Shown here: piece by piece, positions 45,252 through 52,603 of the stretch | Layout of the letters: the number at the start of each line of letters is the position of its first letter | Numbering within the stretch: position 1 is the stretch's first letter | From: Granulicatella seriolae | GTDB taxonomy: Bacteria > Bacillota > Bacilli > Lactobacillales > Aerococcaceae | Assembly: GCF_024543085.1 (NCBI RefSeq) | Contig: NZ_JANHNZ010000005.1 | Coordinates: forward strand, 1-64,000 | Length of the DNA: 64,000 bases | Direction: 5' to 3' | The notes under the pieces: model-generated | Database searches by the model: none | Told to the model about the DNA's origin: nothing | Seen by the model: the letters and a program-made list of their open reading frames with translations, nothing else | Position numbers and translations under genes: made by a program

Positions 45252-45686
45252 CCCGACTTTTGCACTTACAGGAAAAAATAAGTCGACAAACACCTACAGC
45301 CACAAGGGTTACACAAAATATAATCAATTAACACTTGTATATATACAGTAGTTTTGCTATAATGGTTAAATAGAAGTTTTGTATATAAATTTACTATTTT
45401 TTGATAAAAAAGCTAATTTATCATATGATTTTTGATAAATTTATCCTATAAGATATAAGTATTTATCAAATTTAGATGCATAAAATTATTATTTCATTTG
45501 AGAAAACAGAGTAATTTTGACTGAAGACTATGTAAAAATATTGAAAATGAAATGAATTCCTCATTGATGACATTAAAAACTTGAAAAAACTGTATATATA
45601 CTCTTAAAAAAATAAAAACACCACTAAAACCCTTTAGTAACAAGGGGTTTGGTGGTGTTTTCTTTCATTCAAGTGCAAAAGTCGGG
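45252..45686. mobile_element. 435-bp element with 16-bp TIRs and flanking direct repeats
   Basis: The ends are CCCGACTTTTGCACTT (45252-45267) and its exact complement AAGTGCAAAAGTCGGG (45671-45686). AAAAATGGATCTT flanks both sides (45239-45251 and 45687-45699) as a 13-bp direct repeat. The inside is A/T-rich with no ORF of note and a terminator-like hairpin near the right end. This is the form of a MITE or a deleted insertion sequence. From 45700 to 45864 I see nothing else. Confidence 0.7.
45617..45664 (+). terminator. hairpin inside the 435-bp element
   Basis: AACACCAC pairs with GTGGTGTT, and AAACCCTT with AAGGGGTTT inside it; TTTTCTTT follows. Confidence 0.75.
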
Positions 45687-45864
45687 AAAAATGGATCTTG
45701 AATGATACAAATCTAGGCTCGTAAATGCTTGAAATTTCGATAGCCATAAGATGCACGTTTGATTAGCCATATCTTATTGTTTTTTCATAGCTATATTTTG
45801 GGAAACTCTCTTATTTATAGCTATATGTTCAGGTTATAACAATTTGTGCATGGGAAAATAATTT

Positions 45865-46092
45865 ATGGTATTATTTAAAAAAAGAATCATTGTAGATAAG
45901 TGTCAATTGGAGAATAAGAAATGGTGATTACTTATAAGTGTAGCTATTTTTACTTTAGGTCTGGTAATTGGAGGTAAAGTATATATGGATAGACAATGAG
46001 CACAAGTAGAGCAGAGGTTTGATAAAATATTGGCAATGCATCCAGCTAAAAACCTAATAGATGTGATGATATGGAAGGGGGGAAACTCATGA
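45865..46092 (+). pseudogene. small membrane protein gene with two in-frame TGA
   Basis: One frame runs from ATG 45865 to TGA 46090 (75 codons). It is broken by TGA at 45925 (after KKW) and TGA at 45997 (after DRQ). It would encode a basic head, one membrane helix (LLISVAIFTLGLVIGG) and a charged tail. Its final TGA overlaps the ATG of the toxin gene (ATGA), so it was the coupled upstream partner. The helix plus short tail resembles accessory proteins encoded before secreted polymorphic toxins. Confidence 0.55.
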
Positions 46093-47798
46093 CCAAAAAT
46101 GTTGAATTACACACGTCCACCTGGAGTAAAATGAAAAACGCCCTCTCTTCTCTTACTGGTGGGGGTGGGTACTCCTCTACAGGTTATGGTGGTTATGGCG
46201 GCTATAATGGTTATGGTGGGACTTATGGTTTCGGTAAACAAATCAGAGACTTGGTTGACTTATCCGAGAGAGCTAAACAGTTGATTGCTGAAAAAGATAG
46301 CGATGGCGTTGTCTCCTTTTCCTATCACGATGAGAAAGAACAGGCATTGACGTTACAAGCGAAACTAGGAAAACTGGAAACCTATTTCAGCAATGTCTCC
46401 AAATATATAACAGATAAGATTGATAAACCCTTTTATGAAGCCATGGATAAGGTAGGCGCCAGCCTTGAGGCCTTGAGTATTTCTACTTACAAGACTAGTA
46501 ATACCGTTGGGTATAAGCGCACAGACCAAATCACAGATATGTATGGCCATTCCACGACCATAGAAGTAACACCGAAGGAGATTAGCTTGGCGGATCTCTA
46601 CCAGGTGGACAATCCTTATAAAACAGCCCTTGAGGCTAGCTATGAGGCTTATCAAACGAGTGATGCCTACCAGGAACATAAACTGACCACCTCTGACTAT
46701 CTGATGGCCAGTCATCACACTCGAGCTTTTCAATATGATTCGATTAGTGATCAACAGGAAACTACCGATCTATGGCGAGACCTTGCTTTAGGAGCTGGTG
46801 TTATCGTACTAACCATCTTCTGCCCTCCAGCAGGTGTTGCGGCAGGGATTACTCTAGCAGCCGTAGAAACGTATTCGACCATCTGAGGCAAAGACTGGGG
46901 AACAGGGCGAGAGTTGAGTGATGGGGAGCGTGCTTTACGAGGCTCATTTGCCTTATTTGATTTAGTTCCAGGAGTTGGGTATCTCAGTAAAGTGGCCAAA
47001 TCAGGTAGTAAGCTAGCTGCCAAGGAATTCCTTCAAGCTACTCTCAAAGAAGGGTTTGAACAAGGGGTTCGGAACGTTGACAATGTGGTCAAGCTGGCCA
47101 ACAAGGTTGGTGACAAGGTTATGGGACAAGTGGACAATTTTGGTAAACAGCTTGCCAACGTCACCAATAAAACGGTCGTATCAGGGGCAGAACACTTGAG
47201 TTCTGGTCTAAAAGCAGTAGATAGTCAGCTGAGTGATATGGCTCAAAACTTCCGTTTAAATGTTAACCTAGAACCCCAGTTTGTTTCAGGAGTTACCCCT
47301 ACAAGCTCTAGTCAAATTGATACGCTGACTAGCAAGCTGGATGACTTTGTCTCTTTGAATAAGGCCGATATGGCGGCCTCTAGTGCAGATGCTAGTAAGA
47401 GTTTTAGTTTGAATGGGAACTTGGAAACTGGTTATAGTGCAGGTAGTGGTCTTGCGGATGATGTAGCGAAGAGTGCCAGTGTACTTGGAAAAATACAGGA
47501 TATTGAAATTAAAAAATTCGAAATTAAGAATAAACATTTGAATAGTTCAACTGCTAAGCGAGCTAGAAAGTTTAATGTTTCTTCAGCAGAAGAAGCTAAT
47601 AAAATAGTGCAAGATGCATTAAAAAATGGAAAAATTATAGAAACTATACCAAATGGAGTAGGAAGTCAAGGTCAAAATTCTTTTTCCAGTATTATTGATA
47701 TAGGAAAAGTTATTGGAACGAAAGGTGAAACACATATAAAAATAGTTTATGATGAATTAAAAAATGTGTGGACTACCTATCCTGTTCCAAAACCTTAA
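46089..47798 (+). pseudogene. polymorphic toxin gene with one in-frame TGA
   Basis: A single frame of 569 codons is interrupted by TGA 46884-46886. The first part (265 residues) has a Gly/Tyr-rich segment (GYGGYNGYGG, about 25-50), charged helices, and a hydrophobic stretch near 245-260. Straight after the stop comes GKDWGTGRELSDGERALRG, then LVPGVGYLSK, the PT-TG pre-toxin motif. After a variable linker the last ~95 residues (from about 47500: IEIKKFEIKNKHLNSSTAKR, ending WTTYPVPKP) look like a C-terminal toxin domain of RNase type. AAGGGGGG precedes ATG 46089. The toxin half could still be made from TTG 46914 but would lack the N-terminal part. It is followed by its immunity gene. Confidence 0.72.
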
Positions 47799-47814
47799 AT
47801 AGGAGGCAAGTATA

Positions 47815-48201
47815 GTGATAGATAAACAAATAATGGACATCTTACAATCATATGGACAACAACAAATATTTAAAATAGAGGATTTTTTACTTTCAGAAAT
47901 CGATGAAGATAACTTGCAGGAAACAATACATTTTGTAGTTTCTGATGAAATTAGTAAGAGGAATAATTTCAGTGATGAATTATATGAAGGAAACCAATAT
48001 AAAGGTATATTTTTAGAAGGCAATCAATATTTATTATCTAGCTCAGAAGGGAAAGTATTGATAATTGATATGTTAAGTGAAGCTCATGGTGTCAGTATAA
48101 AAGATACTCGAGTTCAATTTGATGAAGAAAATTTTATCAAACTAATCACGAACAAAAAAGGAACACTTAATTGGATTAAAAATTACAAAATGGATAAGTA
48201 A
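47815..48201 (+). CDS. probable immunity protein of the toxin
   Basis: A 128-residue acidic protein with no signal or membrane segment. It starts at GTG 47815, eight bases after AGGAGG, 16 bp downstream of the toxin. Size, acidity and place fit an immunity protein for the basic toxin tail. I do not recognise the family. It ends before a hairpin terminator that recurs after the second immunity-like gene. Confidence 0.65.
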   Translation: MIDKQIMDILQSYGQQQIFKIEDFLLSEIDEDNLQETIHFVVSDEISKRNNFSDELYEGNQYKGIFLEGNQYLLSSSEGKVLIIDMLSEAHGVSIKDTRVQFDEENFIKLITNKKGTLNWIKNYKMDK

Positions 48202-48216
48202 ATATAATAAAAAATA

Positions 48217-48256
48217 CACTTTACTATCTGGTTGGCGTCGGATAGTAAAGTTTTGA
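48217..48256 (+). terminator. terminator after immunity gene 1
   Basis: CTTTACTATCTG pairs with CGGATAGTAAAG (one G-T pair), then TTTT. The same stem and about 60 following bases recur at 49223. Confidence 0.85.
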
Positions 48257-48305
48257 CTAGTAAGAGCGAACTCACCAATTAAGTTGGCAATAGCTAACAA
48301 AAGCT

Positions 48306-48371
48306 AACTGTATACTTAATAAACATTCAAGGACTTTTCTAGTCTTTTGAATGTTTATTAAGTATACAGTT
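48306..48371. repeat. 25-bp perfect inverted repeat
   Basis: The arms 48306-48330 and 48347-48371 are exact complements (starting AACTGTATACTTAATAAAC), with a 16-base centre that itself pairs in part (GGACT / AGTCT). It has no T-run. It lies just upstream of the orphan toxin cassette. Confidence 0.9.
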
Positions 48372-48390
48372 ATTTCAGTTAGACAATATG

Positions 48391-48875
48391 GAACTAGACT
48401 GTCACCGTGTATCAGAATCTACTCCTATAAGTTCTAGTAAAATGGATACGCTTACTAGCAAGCTGAATGACTTTGTCGCTATGAATAAGGCTGATATGGT
48501 AGCCCTCTTGGTGAATTTGATGAAATTGATTTAAATGAAGGAATATTTTATGAGGATAAAACTGCAAAAGGGTTAGATGTAGTCAATCCTAGAACTGGAT
48601 TACCAACTCAGACACCACAACAATTTGCAGACAAACAAATTTATCAAAAAACTGTAAATAGAATTAAAAACTTAGATATTTCAGTTGCTACAAGAACGAC
48701 AGTAAATGGTAGTCAGTCAGTTCCTTCCTTGCAAGAAATAAAAGGAATTAAAAAATTTGTGTTTAGACTCGATGGTAATAGTGCAGAATTACAAAACGCT
48801 GTAAATCAAAGTATTAAAAAATTACAATCTGAATTTCCAGATTATGTATTTCAAGTTATATTTGGAGGTAAATAG
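48391..48875 (+). pseudogene. orphan toxin C-terminal cassette
   Basis: 48424-48504 repeats the linker of the main toxin (47297-47378; SSSQIDTLTSKLDDFV region) with about 85% identity. After it, in another frame, comes a complete toxin tail: GEFDEIDLNEGIFYEDKTAK, GLDVVNPRTGLPTQTPQQFA, then IKKFVFRLDG and FPDYVFQVIF, ending at TAG 48873. This matches the restriction-endonuclease-fold toxin tails of contact-dependent and LXG-type toxins (E-x-D and E-x-K residues present). It has no N-terminal part or good start, so it is a silent tail that recombination through the linker could exchange. Confidence 0.75.
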
Positions 48876-48878
48876 AAT

Positions 48879-49211
48879 ATGTCAATCGGGATTATAATTG
48901 ATGAACCAAAAAATGAAGAAGAAAAATTATTTTTTATTCCAGTTGCAACAGAAGAATCTTTTACTAACTATTGGCTAAAAGCTTCCAAAGAACTACAATT
49001 GGCTTGGGTTCCTATTTTTGAAACAGGAATAGTGATTGAAAAGGAAGATATGCCAATAATTCTAAAAGAAATAAAACTTGTTAAGGAATGGATAGAAAAA
49101 AATGTTAAAAATATAGATATAAAGATTGGTATAGAGAAAAGAATTAATTATATTTTAGAAACTTTACCAAAAGCATTTGAGAAAGAAAATATAAAGCTAT
49201 ATGTAGGATGA
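48879..49211 (+). CDS. probable immunity protein of the orphan toxin
   Basis: A 110-residue acidic protein, four bases after the orphan toxin stop. GGAGG at 48864-48868 is 10 bases before ATG 48879. It has a predicted alpha/beta layout and no membrane segment. The family is not recognised; position and size suggest immunity to the nuclease-type tail. A stem-loop identical in stem to that at 48217 follows. Confidence 0.62.
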   Translation: MSIGIIIDEPKNEEEKLFFIPVATEESFTNYWLKASKELQLAWVPIFETGIVIEKEDMPIILKEIKLVKEWIEKNVKNIDIKIGIEKRINYILETLPKAFEKENIKLYVG

Positions 49212-49222
49212 TAATAAAAAGG

Positions 49223-49262
49223 CACTTTACTATCTGATTTATCACCGGATAGTAAAGCTATA
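49223..49262 (+). terminator. terminator after immunity gene 2
   Basis: CTTTACTATCTG pairs with CGGATAGTAAAG as at 48217. The T-run is weak. The following GTTAGTAAGCGCAC region also matches that after 48250. Confidence 0.7.
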
Positions 49263-49374
49263 GTTAGTAAGCGCACACTCACTAGTCAAATTTCCAATAG
49301 CTGACAAGATCTAGTTATGCTTATTGTATAATCATGTTAGCTAGAATATATACTCAAAAATTAGTAGAGGATAG

Positions 49375-49626
49375 TAGCTGGACAAAGAGTCCAAATGGTA
49401 ACCAAATAAAAGAGTTCCCCAGAAATCTATCCGTACAGAACGGTGTAAAGCATAGCTGACGCACAGTGGATGTTTCGGCTTTAGCCGATTACAGCCACGT
49501 AGACAGCTAAGCCAGTGAGACCTAGGCTCACGGCGGTGCCACCGTTCCCATTTCGGATAGATTTCTGGGGAACTCTTTTATGATTTAGAAAATTTTTTAT
49601 TTTATTACAGACTTTTTGCCCACCTC
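49375..49626 (+). repeat. 255-bp structured repeat, copy 8
   Basis: A full copy with forward core, worn left end (TAGCTGGACAAAGAGTCC) and right end GACTTTTTGCCCACCTC. It lies between the toxin locus and the 3' end of the aroE-aroK gene. Confidence 0.9.
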
Positions 49627-49652
49627 TTCTAAGAGTTTTTCATTATGCTAAC

Positions 49653-50987
49653 TTATAAGCTCATAATTAGTTCAACAAGCTCCAGCATATCTTCCTCAAT
49701 GGTGCCCTTGTTCTGATAGCGCAAACTGGCTACTTCTTTATAATAGGTTTCCCGTTCAAGGTGTAATTCATAAATCTTATTCGGATTGTCTCGCAATAAC
49801 GGGCGGCTATCCGCATCCAGATTGACCAGTATCTGAGAAATAGGACGTTCTAGGTAAATGACCTGTTGCTGTTTAAGCAGGTTACGGTTTTCAGCGTTCA
49901 ATACGATGCCACCACCCGTAGAAATAATAGCAGCTCCTTGTTGCACCAAGTTGTCTAAAGCCTTTCTTTCTTCCTCTCGAAAGACAGACTCGCCTTCTTC
50001 AAACAAGGTCTTAACACTTTTTCCAGTCGTCTCTTCAATATAAAGGTCACTATCAAAAAATGGCACGCCTAAATAGTCGGCTAAAGCCTGACCCAATGTC
50101 GTTTTCCCACTGCCGGGCAGCCCGACTAATAGAATTGGTCCAGTTACATTTAAGTTCGCCTTATCTGATGCTCGGTTTTCCAATGTCTGCTTAACCAAAT
50201 CTTCCATTCTTTCCATTACCCAATCTTGGTCTTCTGGAGAAAGTCCCTGTCCACTCCACAATTCAACAGCTCTGATAGCTTGAACAACTAGCATCAGCAG
50301 CCCATTTTGTACCACAAGCCCAGCCGCTTCTGCATCTTTTAAAAACTGAGTTTGACTAGGGTTATAAATCAAGTCCACTGCAGCCTCATAACCAGCAAAT
50401 ACTTCCTTACTTATTGGGCTAACCCCTACATCAGGAGCCATACCAACCGGTGTCGTATTGATTAAGATATCACCCTTATAATCAGGCAGTTCCTCATAAG
50501 AAATCACTCTACCATCAAAATGGAGCTCCTCGGTTTGACGCCTAGACACGATTACAAAGTCTGTCACCGCTTGCTCCTGCAGATAAGCGATTACGCCTTT
50601 AGAAGCACCACCATAACCTAAAACTGCAATGCGTTTGTTTTGCAGCGGTTCAAATGGCTTCAGTAAAGCTTGAATCCCAGCATAATCCGTATTGTCACCA
50701 AAAAACTTGCCATCTTTGATGCAAACAGTGTTGACAGCTCCAATAGTCTGAGCTTGCTCACTCAAGTCATCCAGATAAGGAATAACCGCCTCTTTATAAG
50801 GGATGGTCACGTTAAACCCTGTCACTCCTAGCAGGTCCACCGCTTTAAAAAACTCTCCTAATTGGTCGGGCTCGATTTCAAAGGGACGGTAGGCGCCTTG
50901 GTAACCAATCCGGTCGTAAATCAATTGATGTAGCTGGGGTGACCAAGTATGCGGCAGGTGCCGACCTAACAGTCCGTGGAAGTTCAT
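49653..50987 (-). CDS. aroE-aroK: fused shikimate dehydrogenase - shikimate kinase
   Basis: A 444-residue bifunctional protein. Residues 1-270 are AroE (3-dehydroshikimate to shikimate with NADPH): NVTIPYK holds the catalytic Lys, NTDYAG the Asp, VLGYGGASKGV the NADP loop. The shikimate-binding SxS is TWS (HTWSPQLH). Residues about 280-444 are AroK (shikimate to shikimate 3-phosphate): Walker A GLPGSGKTT, DSDLYIEE, FREEERKAL, STGGGIVL and the lid DSRPLL. A start at ATG 50987 has GAGAGGA upstream; a longer frame to 51041 has none. It is divergent from the aroFBAC operon, so both arms serve chorismate synthesis. The fusion of these two steps is uncommon. Confidence 0.93.
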   Translation of the reverse strand: MNFHGLLGRHLPHTWSPQLHQLIYDRIGYQGAYRPFEIEPDQLGEFFKAVDLLGVTGFNVTIPYKEAVIPYLDDLSEQAQTIGAVNTVCIKDGKFFGDNTDYAGIQALLKPFEPLQNKRIAVLGYGGASKGVIAYLQEQAVTDFVIVSRRQTEELHFDGRVISYEELPDYKGDILINTTPVGMAPDVGVSPISKEVFAGYEAAVDLIYNPSQTQFLKDAEAAGLVVQNGLLMLVVQAIRAVELWSGQGLSPEDQDWVMERMEDLVKQTLENRASDKANLNVTGPILLVGLPGSGKTTLGQALADYLGVPFFDSDLYIEETTGKSVKTLFEEGESVFREEERKALDNLVQQGAAIISTGGGIVLNAENRNLLKQQQVIYLERPISQILVNLDADSRPLLRDNPNKIYELHLERETYYKEVASLRYQNKGTIEEDMLELVELIMSL

Positions 50988-51149
50988 TCTTAATCGTCCT
51001 CTCATTTTGAAAATTGTCTTGTTCTCAGTATACCCAGACACCCCCAGTCTGACAAGTTTTTTGTAAGCCAGTAGCCACTTTTGTGAATTGTTCGAACTGC
51101 TTAAACAATAAGAACAATTTTAAGAAAAAAAGTTTTTTCTACTTTTCTC

Positions 51150-51178
51150 TTGACAAATGGGGAGAATTTTTTTACCAT
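51150..51178 (+). promoter_or_regulatory. aro operon promoter
   Basis: TTGACA (51150-51155), a 17-bp spacer and TACCAT (51173-51178). Transcription would start near 51185 and give a leader of about 280 nt before the terminator. Confidence 0.75.
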
Positions 51179-51208
51179 TAGCCTAACAAATGAAATGGGG
51201 CGAACGAA

Positions 51209-51268
51209 ATGTTACACGCGCAAATACAACTTCATAGCAACCGTTACTACTTTAGCTATTTTAGATAG
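51209..51268 (+). CDS. aromatic-rich leader peptide
   Basis: A 19-codon ORF: MLHAQIQLHSNRYYFSYFR and stop TAG 51266. Five of its last seven codons are Tyr or Phe. GGGG at 51197-51200 is a weak ribosome site 8 bases upstream. It stands at the start of the leader of the aromatic operon, before alternative hairpins and a terminator, which is the expected place for an attenuation peptide. Confidence 0.7.
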   Translation: MLHAQIQLHSNRYYFSYFR

Positions 51269-51467
51269 TATTTGTACCAATGAACATCATGGTGCAAATA
51301 CTCTAACCAAGGATTTGGATCTATGATGGCTAATTGTTGTGTGTAATAAGCCACGTAGTTAGACATACTAAGTGGCCGATGTAGCTCAACTATTTTCGGA
51401 ATAATGATTTATACTCTACTTAGTATTCGTATAGACTTGTCTATACCGTCTGAGTAGAGTTTTTTGT
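51245..51467 (+). promoter_or_regulatory. transcription attenuator of the aro operon
   Basis: Segments: 1 = TTAGCTAT (51252-51259, inside the Phe-Ser-Tyr codons); 2 = ATGGCTAA (51326-51333); 3 = AGCCA (51349-51353) within GCCACGTAGT (51350-51359); 4 = ACTAAGTGGC (51367-51376); 5 = ACTTAGTAT (51418-51426). Pairs: 1 with 2; 2 with 3; 3 with 4; ATACTAAGT (51365-51373) with 5, the antiterminator; and the terminator. A further stem, AGTATTTG / CAAATACT, lies at 51267-51302. A ribosome held at the Tyr/Phe codons would free 2, so 2-3 forms, 3-4 does not, 4-5 forms and the terminator cannot. Confidence 0.7.
51411..51467 (+). terminator. attenuator terminator
   Basis: ACTCTACT (51413-51420) pairs with AGTAGAGT (51453-51460). 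Inner TATAGAC pairs with GTCTATA. TTTTTT follows. It lies 85 bp before the aroF start with no other promoter between. Confidence 0.9.
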
Positions 51468-51550
51468 TTACTCTCCTACCTTGTTCAGATTCGCACCCGT
51501 TCATGCCACTAATTCATTTAAAAAATGAGCAGAAACTAGGAGGACATCAC

Positions 51551-52573
51551 ATGATTATATTACTAAAGAAAAACGCCACTGCCAGTCAAGAAGAAGAGTT
51601 GATCGAAAGGATTGTTGAAATGGGCTTGGAAACACATATATCTCATGGCAAAGAACGTACCATCATTGGATTAGTAGGCAATACCAATGCCATCTCAATG
51701 GATTCCATCTTGAAGTACCCTATGGTGGATGATGTGAAACGAATTGCTGAACCCTACAAAAAGGCTAACCGTCAGTTCCATGAAGAGGATTCTATTATTT
51801 CAGTTGGCGGACTACCAGTTGGCGGCGACAACTTTATGGTCTGCGCAGGACCTTGTTCGGTAGAAGACGAGGACCTTATGATTGAAACGGCTATCCGTGT
51901 CAAAGCGGCAGGAGCCAACATGCTGAGAGGTGGAGCTTTCAAACCTAGAACTTCCCCATACAGCTTCCAAGGGTTAGGGGTTGAAGGACTCAAACGCCTA
52001 CAAAAAGCCAAAGAAGTCACTGGCTTACCGATTGTTTCTGAACTTATGTCAGAAGAATTTTTAGACGAATTCGTAGAACGAGTAGACCTCATCCAAATCG
52101 GTGCTCGTAACATGCAAAACTTCTCCCTATTAAAAGAGTTGGGCAAGACGCAAACACCTATCCTGCTCAAACGAGGTCTTTCTTCAACCTACGAAGAATG
52201 GCTTATGTCGGCAGAATACATCATGGCTGGCGGCAACAACAATGTCATCTTATGTGAACGTGGCATCCGTACCTACGAAACGGCAACCCGTAACACCTTT
52301 GATATTCAAGCCGTCCCTGTCATACAGAAAAAATCTCATTTGCCAATCGTTATGGACCCATCTCATGCAGCAGGAACTCGCTACATTGTGCCATCCATGA
52401 GCAAGGCATCTGTCATGGCCGGGGCAAACGGCTTAATCTTAGAGGTTCATCCGCAACCAGAAAAAGCTTGGTCTGACGGACAACAAACCCTATCTTTAGA
52501 CGAATTCGAAGACTTAATGGTGGTGGTTAAACAATTGTTGGCCATCGAAGGCAAGATTATCCCAAGCCTATAA
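51551..52573 (+). CDS. aroF: DAHP synthase
   Basis: 3-deoxy-7-phosphoheptulonate synthase, 340 residues, the first step of the shikimate pathway (phosphoenolpyruvate plus erythrose 4-phosphate). It is of the type I-beta class with an N-terminal ferredoxin-like regulatory domain (about 1-70) and a TIM barrel: CAGPCSVE, RGGAFKPRTSPYSFQG, IQIGARNMQNF, LLKRGL and DPSHAAGTR. AGGAGG at 51538-51543 is 7 bases before ATG 51551. It is the first gene after the attenuator. The symbol may be aroG or aroA(G) in other schemes. Confidence 0.95.
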   Translation: MIILLKKNATASQEEELIERIVEMGLETHISHGKERTIIGLVGNTNAISMDSILKYPMVDDVKRIAEPYKKANRQFHEEDSIISVGGLPVGGDNFMVCAGPCSVEDEDLMIETAIRVKAAGANMLRGGAFKPRTSPYSFQGLGVEGLKRLQKAKEVTGLPIVSELMSEEFLDEFVERVDLIQIGARNMQNFSLLKELGKTQTPILLKRGLSSTYEEWLMSAEYIMAGGNNNVILCERGIRTYETATRNTFDIQAVPVIQKKSHLPIVMDPSHAAGTRYIVPSMSKASVMAGANGLILEVHPQPEKAWSDGQQTLSLDEFEDLMVVVKQLLAIEGKIIPSL

Positions 52574-52603
52574 GCGCAAGAGACAAGGAAGGGGAGCTTG
52601 AAG

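Noticed and set aside
45865-46886. Genetic code with TGA read as Trp
   Set aside because: Normal genes in the window end in TGA (cysS, mrnC) and none of the housekeeping genes has an internal TGA, so reassignment is excluded; local decay or rare read-through remains.
51185-51410. T-box riboswitch before aroF
   Set aside because: No T-box core (GGGTGG-ACCGCG type) or Stem I signature was found; the leader has an aromatic-rich ORF and alternative stems instead.
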